Source: Capniomyces stellatus (lineage: Eukaryota > Kickxellomycota > Harpellomycetes > Harpellales > Legeriomycetaceae). From it: 64,000 bases of DNA. The translations under genes were made by a program, and so were the position numbers. Of the stretch, positions 1 to 9,278 are shown one piece after another (the stretch's first letter is position 1; every line of letters starts with the position of its first letter). The stretch is from assembly GCA_001661515.1 (NCBI GenBank), contig LUVW01000010.1, forward strand, positions 537,925-601,924, written 5' to 3'. The notes beneath the pieces are model-generated. The model searched no databases, had not been told where the DNA came from, and saw only the letters and a program-made list of their open reading frames with translations.

Positions 1-19
1 CCCCCCCCCCCCCCCCCCC
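1..19. other. Poly-C tract at window start
   Basis: Nineteen uninterrupted C residues open the window in otherwise AT-rich DNA. A second long poly-C tract flanks the N gap near 33.28 kb. This looks like a place where an assembly broke in a homopolymer; it is not a telomere repeat, because no TTAGGG-like unit is present. Confidence 0.7.
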
Positions 20-516
20 AACACTAGACATGGTTTCTCACACCTAGTTTCTGAATCCTCCACTATCAAACATGCCGCTGTATTAATTACTTACTCTTCC
101 GGAAACACCACCTTGAATTTGAATATCCCACCTTTCCAGAGCCCATGACGGATGAACGCCACTCCGTACCAAACTATTTCAAAAATACAGGTTCAGAATC
201 CAATGTTCAACAACCATCGCAAAATTTCCATTTCATCTCACTATTGCTATCCAGCAAAACATAAATCATCAACAAAAACGCGTATATGATGTCTAGTTAC
301 CATCATAGTAGCTGAATGAAGGCATAACATAAAGCCCATCCGGACACATCCCAGGCTCAGTTAGGTTCACCCTAAAGTATACACGCACATTTAATTTGTG
401 CAAAACAGTAATTCAGTAAAGTGGCTTTTTGTTAACTCCAGAAAAACAATATCCTCAGAGCAAAGCATAGTAAAACAAAACAAAGCAAAAATATCATGGA
501 TTTTCTAAAGTAACAC

Positions 517-1114
517 TTACATGTCCAACTTCAACATATACAGCTGCAAATACTTTGATATTGGTCTATTTCTCTGAATTTCTGTATTTGACTTTTTCTC
601 GTGAATTGAATTTCCGGTCAGACTTGACCTTTGAGCACCCATCACGCTGTCCTTTGCTTTTTGATTAGGCAAGTCAATTACCATTGAATCGTTGTCGTTA
701 GCATTGGAATTCGCTCTGCTTAATGAATCCTCATGCTGCCTCATTTTTTGTCTTAATTTTCTCTCCTCCTTTTCATTCTCATCGTAAAGCTGCAGAAACT
801 TTTTTTTAAGCTTTTGAGACGGCGATTGTGCCATTTTAGTCGATATAACCGTGTCCTCTGTATATGTCCTCATTAGGTAGCTCAGTGACACCCTTCTAGG
901 AGTCTCCAATGGCTTCCTAGTGACTGTTTTCGTTTTCTACATTTTTTTTTGTTTCAATTTTTTTTTTTCCATAATTGAATCAGCTGACTTTTTTTTTATT
1001 CTGTTTAGATTCCAGTATTTGTACATGGCTCAACACATTTGCATATTGAACAGGAGCACTTAACTCCTCATAGTAGCTCTTATAAAATATAGTACAAGGA
1101 TTACTAACCTCCAT
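517..1114 (-). CDS. Orphan two-exon basic, coiled-coil protein
   Basis: I do not recognise this protein. The model joins exon 1 (1114-989, ATG at 1114) to exon 2 (936-517) over a 52-bp intron with GTCAGC donor and ATGTAG acceptor; the phases agree and give 181 residues. The N-terminus reads MEVSNPCTIFYKSYY. The middle is a charged, probably helical stretch (KKKFLQLYDENEKEERKLRQ) followed by an S/N/D-rich linker, the kind of make-up seen in small nuclear or cytoskeletal adaptor proteins. No catalytic motif is visible. Exon 2 alone has no good ATG near its start, which supports the upstream exon. The donor is weak, so the exact exon 1 end is uncertain. Confidence 0.5.
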
Positions 1115-1924
1115 TCTCAAGTCCTGCTTCTCTTGCTTTTCAGCTTACTTGTCTTCCTCTTTTGCGTTTGTTGTTATTGGTATTGTGCGCTACTCCTCTG
1201 GCTAAAAGTGTAGTGACAGGCCTGGTGGTATAGTGCGGAAAATTATACGGCTATCAAGATATTATATTATTACTACCAGCTCCAATATATTATTGCTAAC
1301 ACTGTGCAAGTTTTGCTTTTTCTGTGGCTTTCTTGGAGTCAAAAACATTTAATTAACCAAGCCTGTGCTTTTTTTTTACTCCATTTATTTGTTTTGTTGA
1401 TGTCTAGCTAATATCCATTATTTTCTTTATTGATGTTAATATCCATTCTTTTTAAATGTGATATTCCCCACCAATGAAACAATCAGTCAATGCCCGATTT
1501 TGTTTTTTTTTTCTACATTTTTTCGTTTTGCGGATTATTTGGCGATTATTTTTACCGACAATAAACCTTAAAATAAACAACAATTGAAATAGAGCTAAAT
1601 CGAAAATTTGCAATTTCGTGGTACTGTGACCATCGCTAGCTATATTCTACGCAAAACATCACTATGCCCTAAAAGCGTACAGCGACGCTTTCGGCTGTTA
1701 TTTAGAGAATACTATTAAAAAAATTTAAAGCGCACATTTACCAGTGTGGGTATTTAACCAAAACCGCAACTGTTATACATTTAAAGTGTATGACGCTTCA
1801 GGCGTCTAAGAATCCAAGTTTACTAAAACATCAAAATTCCAAACTCTAAAATTCTAAAGCGCTAAACACACACAATAAAAGCCGTTGCTGATCAAAGACT
1901 AAAGAGTAGTTATAATCATGAAGG
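1115..1924. other. Intergenic, no gene seen
   Basis: AT-rich spacer between the orphan gene and the 3' end of the TyrRS gene. It contains T-runs and stop codons in all frames. A TGGTATAGTG string near 1225 resembles a tRNA A box, but no matching B box follows. Confidence 0.6.
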
Positions 1925-4317
1925 CTACAAAAGTCTTAGAATGTAAAACGCGGTTTTCCCTGTTCTGATTACAGCATATCCCGACTCGTTCAAATAGTCG
2001 GCACTCACGGAAGGAACCCACTTTTCAGACTGAACCCTGGTATTATTCCAGTAAAGCCCATTGTTCTTGATAAGCCTAGTCGCCTCAGATTTGGATTTAC
2101 AGGCGTTGACTAAAACAGCAATATCAGTCACTTTCATATCTTTGATCTGATCAGTCTTAACCTGGACAAGTCTAGGGTCGTTTTTAAAAGCAGACAGTAT
2201 GTAATCTCTTGATATGGCTGTCGAGGTGGGCTGGCTATGACTTGAACTTGGTTTGCGGGATCCAAAGAAAAACTCGGTCGCAGTCTGTGCTTTAACAACC
2301 TCCTCAACTATTTATTTTTTCATTTTTTTAAAAAAGAAGAAAGAAAAGTAACGGTTATAATTGCATAAAATTAATAAACACTGGTAAGGGATTATCTCCT
2401 TTTTGCTTCTTTTGTTTGTGTGTGTTTTTCTTTCTTTCTTTTTCCATTATACTTTGGTTTTTTTTGCTCAAAACTTCAATAAAGTGCAATGTTTTTTTTA
2501 TATCGATAAGAGTAATGCTATGGTCTTAAGAACAGCAGACTTGTAAATGGACCTATAGCCTGCTTAAACACTCTTTATAGAGTGAGAAAAAAAATTAAAT
2601 CATCTCCATGATAACAAAAATAAAAGTTACCTCCATGAATAAGCTCAGTAACCTCTGCCGCCAAAGCTCTTTGTGCCAATAGCTTTTCAGGATGGCTCTA
2701 TAATCATATTTGCAGTATGTACACAGGTTGAAGTTCATCAAAGTCGGCATTTTTGACAAATAAATTCAATATAAAAATATAACATATTATCTCTAGTAAA
2801 ACAAACATCAACCTCTCAAATGAGGTTGGTTGGCCCGACTTACTTTGTGTTCTGCAATTATGTCGCTAATTTTGTCGAGGGGCAATAGTGTGAATATAGG
2901 CAGGTATTTTTGGACATCGGCATCCGAAGTCTTCATAAAGAACTGGTATAGTTCATATGGCGAAGTTAGTTTTGGGTCTAGCCAGATAGCATTACCCGCA
3001 GATTTCCCAAACTTCTGCCCTGATGAGGTGGTAAGCAGAGGAATTGTCAATCCATAAACACCAGTGCCGCTCAGAGAGTCTTTTGAGTCTTTTGAGTTTG
3101 TCGAGTCTTTTGAGTCGTTCAAGTCGTTCGAGTCGTTCAAGTCGCTCGAGTTGTTCAAGATCCCTTGCTCACAATTTTGCCTGGCTTGATTTTTTTCGTT
3201 CTCTAGTTTGTGAATCAGATCTATACCTGCTGTGATATTGCCCCATTGGTCGCTTCCCCCAATCTGTATTCGACAGTTGAAGGCTTTATTTAAGTGGTAA
3301 AAGTCGTATGCCTGTAGCAGCTGGTATGAAAACTCGGTGTAGCTTATTCCTTCGGCAGAGCTTATACGCGATTTGACGCTTTCCCGTGCCAACATTGTAC
3401 CCACTCTTGACACTCGCCCAACATTTCCCAAGAAGTCCAACACGTTCATGTTTTTGTACCAGTCATAGTTGCTCACAAATTTTACAGGCTTGATACTCTT
3501 TTCATCGATGTTTGGCACTCTACCCGCTGCATACTCTCTTGCATTCTTAAAAATAACATTCGACTGGCCTTGAATCTTATTAATATTTTCTGTTAACGCT
3601 TCAGGTGACATTTGGTTCCGCTCTGTGCTGCGGCCGCTGGGATCCCCAATTGTTCCTGTAGCTCCGCCTACCTATACTGTGCAGTGAATTCAAACTGTTT
3701 ATGCCTTATTTTGATACCCGCTTCAAGCTCAATGTGGTGATGGCTGATTCCACTATCTAAATTCAATCCCATATTTGCATAAATGCCCAAAACTATCCTT
3801 TTTCTTTCTTTTCGCTTTATCTATCTTTTTGAAATGTCCATATTATTGAATCGAAATTCGACTGTTAACTAAATGTTTGGTACTTGCCAATGAAATAACC
3901 TGATGTCCTTTAAGGTGAAAATGAATAAGGCCCATGAGTGCCACCAAGTTTCCTAAATGCATGCTCACTGCTGTTGGATCAACTCCACAATAAACCGTTG
4001 TTGGGGTCTGGACAACTTTCTCGATATCATTACTACAATTTCACATTTTTTTAGTTTTTTTTTATACATTTGATTATTGAGAAACTTTTAGTCAATATCA
4101 AAAAACGGGGTAAAAAGTTGGGATTCAAGCTTCTAATATAAACGCAAGTCTATAGTTAAATTTTTTTTGGCACTTGCCTAGTTGTGTTCGCAATCAATCC
4201 TCTTGCCTGAAGCTCTTTTATAACATTGGAATTTATAAGCCTCTTTTGAGCAAAGCTGGTAGCTGTTCGGGCTTTGCTTCCCTTAATCGTCGATTTCAGT
4301 AAGCTGTGGAAAATCAT
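1925..4317 (-). CDS. MSY1: Mitochondrial tyrosyl-tRNA synthetase
   Basis: Charges mitochondrial tRNA-Tyr (class I synthetase, YARS2/MSY1 family). Five exons: 4317-4178, 4032-3888, 3671-2844, 2697-2631, 2307-1925, giving 520 residues. The protein shows the HIGH-type motif as MHLGN in a VYCGVDPTA context, the VGGATGTIGDPSG strand, the tyrosine-binding GGSDQWGN stretch, the KFGKS signature and a C-terminal S4 RNA-binding domain (ATRLIKNNGLYWN). The first 20-25 residues are basic and hydroxylated, as in a mitochondrial presequence. Introns 1 and 2 both use a GCAAGT donor; a GT donor would give a stop (intron 1, nearest acceptor) or lose the conserved VGG (intron 2). A low-complexity S/D/N/K insertion precedes KFGKS. 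A CTAACAG acceptor just 5' of the ATG hints at a 5'-UTR intron. Confidence 0.96.
3077..3158 (-). repeat. 9-bp coding repeat in TyrRS
   Basis: Imperfect tandem units of about 9 bp (GAGTCGTTC/GAGTCTTTT on the plus strand). On the coding strand they add some 28 residues of repeated S-D-L-N-D/S-K-D just before the GxYGLTIPLLT strand that leads to KFGKS. Such an insert is absent from typical family members of this region and reads as slippage-generated. Confidence 0.85.
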
Positions 4318-4333
4318 CGAATTTGCCTGTTAG

Positions 4334-4519
4334 TCAAAGGAGAAGGTTGTGCTTAAGGCCCGGATTCATTTCAAACCAACAGTATTTCAACAAAGTGCAC
4401 TTGGTAGTAATTTGAGTCGGTTCTTGCTTTTCTCCAAAAAAACGAAACTCAAAGTTGGCTTTTAGAATTGATCTGACCATTCTATTGGACAGATTAGTTC
4501 TCAATTCATGTCTTATCAT
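4334..4519 (-). CDS. Possible 61-residue upstream ORF
   Basis: An ATG-initiated reading frame ends 16 bp before the TyrRS start, on the same strand. It is basic (MIRHELRTNLSNR at the start) and ends with a hydrophobic LKHNLLL. The end is slightly reminiscent of mitochondrial bL33, but the match is too weak to name. A CTAACAG splice acceptor lies between it and the TyrRS ATG, so the stretch may instead be part of a 5'-UTR exon or intron of the TyrRS gene. Confidence 0.2.
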   Translation of the reverse strand: MIRHELRTNLSNRMVRSILKANFEFRFFGEKQEPTQITTKCTLLKYCWFEMNPGLKHNLLL

Positions 4520-4578
4520 CCAATTATCCTAAAGCATATTTTCACCTTTTATTTTTTAAAAATAACACAACTCTTTTA

Positions 4579-4668
4579 CATCAAGACGACATCAAAGTAA
4601 CATCAAGACGACATCAAGACTGCACCAAGACTGCATCAAGACTGCATCAAGACTACATCAAGACTACT
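4579..4668. repeat. 11-bp minisatellite
   Basis: About eight tandem copies of an 11-bp unit close to CATCAAGACTG/CATCAAGACGA, with point variants between copies. It sits in the spacer upstream of the TyrRS gene. Confidence 0.85.
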
Positions 4669-4669
4669 A

Positions 4670-5574
4670 TTCTAAAACCAAATGCTTCTACTAGGAATGA
4701 TCGACGGCTATTCAAGAATTTTAGTGGCTAGAACGTCAGTTGATAAACAAACAAATATCTGGTTTATTGATTGTATATTTTTCAAAAAGTCAGACAATTT
4801 TCTATGATTAAAGCGGATCTACTTGTGTTTTCAATTAAAGATTGACAAAACGTAACATTTAATGACTATAGCTCAAGTTTTCTGCCAAGTGTTGTCGGTC
4901 TTTTTATTATTGTTAGTTTAAAATAGCTGAAATAAGATGAATAGGTAGCAAATGTGTGGTCGAGTAAACGTGTAGCGTTTTTTATTTTGCTATTTTTTGA
5001 ACATCCAACTAACACTTGACAATGTGTTGAACAATTAACTGATTTCTCTATTTTGAAATAAAGCAATGAATAAAAAAAATAAAAAATAAAGCAAGAGTGA
5101 AATCCGACTTGAACATGCTTAGCAGTTTAATATAACTTGAGAATAAATTACCCGTAAAGCAGCAAGCTTGGTTCTCTCGACTATATTGTTGGTGTTTATA
5201 TTAAGCGTTGTTGTTGGTGAAAAAGGATTTCTTGGTTATATTTAGATCAAGCGTTTTTTTGAATTGTGGAGAAATGCGCTCTATTTTGCTGCCACACCTT
5301 TTCTCCTTGTTATTTTTACTTTTTTCTTTTTAACTTTTTCTTTTTACCTTTTACTTTTTATTTTTTACATTTGTATTTTTTTACATTTTTACTTTTCTTT
5401 GTTCTTTTACTATCAATGTTTGCTGTGCTTGAGTTTTTTAACTGCAAATTCAACAGCCGATTTAATTATTTTTCTTTTCAGCTTTTGTTGACAACCGATT
5501 ATTAACTACTTATTAAAATATCACTCTTGTTTTTTTTTAAAAAAGAATAAAACCTTCAAAATCACTATATAATT
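4670..5574. other. Intergenic, no firm gene
   Basis: AT-rich spacer. From 5290 to 5420 it is almost pure pyrimidine (TTTTTACTTTT-like repeats). An ATG at 5274 opens a short hydrophobic stretch (MRSILLPHLFSLLFLLFS) that could be a signal-peptide exon for the next gene, but I cannot connect it with matching splice phases. Confidence 0.4.
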
Positions 5575-5674
5575 TTAGACCAAACAATTTGACATAGCGC
5601 TACTTATTTCCTGCGCTAATAAATTAGTAATTAAAACAGCTACCACAACCGTAAACACAAAAGGTGAACCTAGT

Positions 5675-6505
5675 ATGATTGCCAGGGCTTCAATGGATAC
5701 GTCGGATATACTTCCTGCACCTGTTACAGCCGGTTCTAACTTTGGAGGGTTGGATATCGAAAGCAAGGGCGGTCTTGAAACCGAGAACTCTGCAAACGCT
5801 GAGTCAAAAAAGAAACTTGTCTTCTCAATAGCAGAATACTTGAATCCATTCTACTACGCTATGATTATATCACAACTTATGTTGTCGATATTCGGTTACA
5901 ACAAAAGCAATAGCCAAGGCGCTATTGAAGCGTCCAACGAAACAGAGCTGGCAAGCCAGAATAGCGGCATCGATGAGCAGGGTGGTGTGTTCTCAAACCA
6001 GTCGCTGGAGGTGATCTCTCATGGTCCAGATAGCAACACAAACGCCATCAAGACTACACAACCAAGCACCTCTACTCCAAGCGAAAATATTTTAAGCAAC
6101 CCTAGCCAAAGTGCCTCAGAAACAAAACAGGAAAACAAAGCAAGCACTGAAAATAAAGCAAGCACTGAAAACAAAGTAAATGCTGAAAACAAAGCCAGTA
6201 CTGAAAAGAAGCTACCAGTAAATGAAAGCACAAGTCAAGCCACTTTGTCCCAAAACCAAGAAGAAGCGTCTCCAACTCAGCAGTATGAAAGCAGCAATGA
6301 CTTTTCGCATTCCAGATCTGCAACTATAGAAAACGATGAGGGTGGTTCTAAGTTTGAAGCTAACGAAGACAGCACTCAAAGTGAAATAAAAACGGATAGC
6401 CAGGAATCTGTCGCAATAAGCCTATCAAACAAGGACACTGATGCTAACAACGGGACAAAGGCCAGCAAATCTAGCAAGAAGAACAAAAAGAAAAACAAAA
6501 AATAA
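5675..6505 (+). CDS. Orphan Ser/Asn/Lys-rich protein with one membrane segment
   Basis: I do not recognise this protein. From the first ATG it has 276 residues. Residues 47-75 hold a hydrophobic, aromatic stretch (AEYLNPFYYAMIISQLMLSIFG), likely a single membrane helix. The rest is polar and disordered, with a KASTEN-type heptad-like repeat near residues 155-185, and the last 17 residues are nearly all K, S and N. The frame stays open upstream to 5579, directly after a TATAATTTTAG acceptor, so the true start may lie in an upstream exon and the ATG at 5675 may be internal. The layout (short N-terminal domain, one helix, basic tail) recalls EMC7-like ER proteins, but no domain evidence supports that. 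Confidence 0.6.
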   Translation: MIARASMDTSDILPAPVTAGSNFGGLDIESKGGLETENSANAESKKKLVFSIAEYLNPFYYAMIISQLMLSIFGYNKSNSQGAIEASNETELASQNSGIDEQGGVFSNQSLEVISHGPDSNTNAIKTTQPSTSTPSENILSNPSQSASETKQENKASTENKASTENKVNAENKASTEKKLPVNESTSQATLSQNQEEASPTQQYESSNDFSHSRSATIENDEGGSKFEANEDSTQSEIKTDSQESVAISLSNKDTDANNGTKASKSSKKNKKKNKK

Positions 6506-6780
6506 ACGGTTGTCATTTACACTGTATTAGTATTTACCAGGAACAAAGCTTAAAACACCTACACCGTTTTTAAGCTTTTAACACAATTGGTGAAACTGGG
6601 AGGAGGAAGAAGAAGTGGAGGAATAATAACAGAATTAGGATAATATTAGTCATGTTTACTTTTATATCTCTTGTTTGGTTCATTTACAAAATAGAACCTT
6701 GCTAGTTGTAGTTTAATCTTAATAAACATACTAGAAAATTGGCCATTGGTTTAGTACAGCTTATGTCAATGTAAAGTAAA

Positions 6781-7125
6781 ATGTTGACTTTACAAGAATT
6801 TAAGAGCTATGTGGCATTGAATTGCTTTTGGTGATGCTAGGTAGTGCTGGGCTTATATCTTGAAAACGTGTGTGATTATAAAGATGCATCGGGGCTGGCA
6901 AATCATGTTTACACGAATATAAGATAAATATTCGGCATTTGTTGGTGTTGGTTAGAACGACATGAGCGACAAAAACGTCAAAAAGTGTCTTTAAGCGATT
7001 CGGAAACTGTGAAAACCTACCTCTTTAAAATCAACTGCTTTGTCCGCACACAAAAAGACGATGTTAATGGGTTTATGGAAAGAAACAGACCTGAAATCCA
7101 AACTTTGATGCAACCAAGTTGGTGA
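6781..7125 (+). pseudogene. RGS-like coding relic or unresolved small gene
   Basis: Three blocks here read as protein but I cannot join them in frame. Block 1 starts at ATG 6781 (MLTLQEFKSYVALNCFW, then stop). Block 2, about 6842-6915, gives LYLENVCDYKDASGLANHVY. Block 3, about 6957-7125 after a TTGGTTAG acceptor, gives a stretch ending FVRTQKDDVNGFMERNRPE and a stop. Order and spacing resemble an RGS domain: helix with F-x-x-Y, then ENV-x-DYK, then a final F-x-x-x-Q-x-x-V-x-x-x-M helix. The phases between blocks do not match, so this is either a decayed gene or one with splice sites I mis-assign. Confidence 0.3.
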
Positions 7126-7241
7126 CTGATTTTGTTGTACGTTTGTGTTTTCAGCTCGGTTTAACAATGGTTGGTGATTTATAGATGATTATTAAGTCCC
7201 TTTGGCAATCAAATTCATTTTAATCCCAAGTTTGATAACAA

Positions 7242-7306
7242 CAATAAATTAATAAATTAATAATAACAGCAATAGCAATAGCAATAGCAATAAAATAATA
7301 TTATAG

Positions 7307-7337
<31 letters not shown>

Positions 7338-7340
7338 AAG
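7242..7340. repeat. AAT/AGCAAT microsatellite
   Basis: Tandem AATAA/TAACAGCAATAGCAATAGCAAT units passing into a run of (AAT)n. It lies between the RGS-like relic and the small homeodomain gene. Confidence 0.85.
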
Positions 7341-7589
7341 ATAATAAACACTCAATTCAAGTAGCAAAACAGAGTGTAAGGAAAGAAAGTAATACACTAA
7401 ACTTGAGAGTATTCAACTTGTAGTGGGCTGATGTTATGGGCAATATATCTTGTACATTGGCTTCAACAAAGTATAAATACTTGTTCTTTCTCTGCCTGTG
7501 ATCTTGGATATCAAAAAACTAGTCGGTCATTTTTAAAAAACCAACTCAAATAGGTATAATAAACCAAAAGAAAAAGCTAAAGTAAATCA

Positions 7590-8679
7590 ATGGAGCCAAG
7601 AAATGAATATAGGCAGCAAAGTAAGAGTGAAACCCTGAATGTTATAAATGTATATATATATGCTTTTACTTGGATAATGGGTCATCTAAACCGATAGTAG
7701 TAAAATTCAATTGACCAAAAACATTTAAATAATACACTCTATCGATGGTTAATGTGATTAGGTGCTGGGAACAATATAGATGACTATCCTCAGCAATTCA
7801 AGAGTGCTGACGAATTCTACAACTACTTGAACAGCAGTATACTGAGTCAAGTGAGGAGGGTGAAGGGTGTAAACAACATTGATAAAAAGATGATTGAAAG
7901 AATGATTCTGGCAAAAAAAGGGCTCAACGGTAACGGCGCTTGACTTATATATATGTAGCCTAAGAGATACTTTTTCTCTTCAAATTTATTCTTTTTCATA
8001 TATATTTTTTCATCGGTAAAGGCAAAGCTAGCAATAATCTGGATGCGGAACCAATATAAATTATCAAAAAAAAAGGAAAATAACCACATAAAAAGACAAA
8101 TGCTTTAAAGATACCACACTGATTCTTAAAGCCCCCTTATTTTGTAATAAAAATATAACAGGTAAGTGTAGATGCACAAAAAAAGTCAAGGCTTTGTGTG
8201 CTAAACAACTCGATCGTGCAGGAGATAAACCGCTAACCAGTGGTAATAATGGCTCGATTAACCCCCTTGGAAGTAGTGTGGGATACCAAGGTACCAGATT
8301 TAAGGATCTAAAGGTTGAAACCATAACGACTCGCAAGTATAATGCAACTAGCTCCGCCAAAATTGCAATTGTCCGTGTAGACAACAGTTTTTTCAGAAAA
8401 AATAGGCATAGAAAGTTAAGGGTTAGACAATTTTACTCAAAAAGCAGCTCGATCAGTTCGCTGGACCAAACAAGGACAATAAAGAATAGCTTTGGATCCG
8501 ACATTAGAAAAATATTGTATGATTGGGTAAGTAAGTTTGGCACTCGGCCTAGCAAAACACAGATATATGAGATCTCGTCCATGACATCGCTATCAAGAAG
8601 GCAGATAATGGTGTGGTTTACAAATGTGAGAAGACCCAATCGAGTGCATCAGATTGAGAAATGGAACAGGCTGCTCTAA
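7590..8679 (+). CDS. Small TALE-like homeodomain protein
   Basis: Putative DNA-binding regulator of 238 residues with a C-terminal homeodomain. Exons: 7590-7620, 7762-7929, 8162-8679; phases fit at both joins (GTAAGA...ATTAG and GTAACG...AACAG). Helix 3 reads RRQIMVWFTNVRR, with W48, F49, N51 and R53 of the homeodomain consensus kept. Counted from W in ILYDW (position 20) to W48, the loop between helices 1 and 2 has about two extra residues, close to the three of TALE proteins. The stretch MTSLSRRQI resembles yeast MAT-alpha2 and HD1 proteins. Exon 2 read through its donor stops at 7941, so unspliced RNA would make a short protein without the homeodomain. A classical homeodomain gene lies 600 bp downstream, convergent. 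Confidence 0.75.
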
Positions 8680-9278
8680 ACGGTCAAAAGCAGTTTTTTT
8701 TTCTCTTTCATCTTTCTAATTTATGGTTTAGTAGTTTTTTTTATATACCGAGTGCAAAAAGCATTTAAAACACCAATGTTTGGACAATGGAGTAAGTATA
8801 GTCAAAAGTAGGCAAAGTGAACAGTGTTTGATTAAAAACAGCTCAAACTTTGGTGAAAAATATTATTTTAAAGATAAACTTTGCAGTGAAAATAACATAA
8901 AGTACACTCAGACGCACGCAAAAACACAAAAAGAAAATGAAAATGAAAAAAGGCTTTATGAAAGTGAACTGAAAAAAAAAAGTTACTAAAGAAAAGTTGA
9001 AAAACTAAAGAGCAAAGTAAAAAATAGATTAGATGATGAAAAGTTCAAGTTGAGCAATCCAAAGTGGGTCAAAAAGTTATAAATACAATAGGCTACATCT
9101 TCGGTTGACTTTGATTAAATACATAGTACCAATACTGGCAGTTATAAAAGTTTAGTTAGACTACGCTATAAAGTCGGATGACTGGTCATTTTTGTGGCAT
9201 TTCCAACACCAACTAAAGTGTGACCAAAGGCGATATAGTAGGGAAGAAGAGACAAGAGACAAGAGACAAGAGAGTGAA
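8680..9278. other. Convergent spacer, no firm gene
   Basis: Separates the 3' ends of the two homeodomain genes. A Lys/Asn-rich open stretch at 8780-8989 has only a TTG start and no recognisable content. A GACAAGA repeat (four units) lies at 9246-9272 next to the stop of the minus-strand gene. Confidence 0.5.

Noticed and set aside
1..19. Poly-C start as a telomere
   Set aside because: No heteropolymeric telomere repeat is present, and the same tract occurs internally at the gap near 33.28 kb.
1215..1260. TGGTATAGTGC resembling a tRNA A box
   Set aside because: No GGTTCGA-type B box or acceptor-stem pairing follows within 80 bases.
2830..3235. Ser/Arg-repeat frame antisense to TyrRS
   Set aside because: It is the reverse reading of the TyrRS 9-bp repeat.
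8780..8989. 69-residue K/N-rich open frame
   Set aside because: Starts at TTG only, composition follows the local A-rich DNA, and no splice joins give an ATG.
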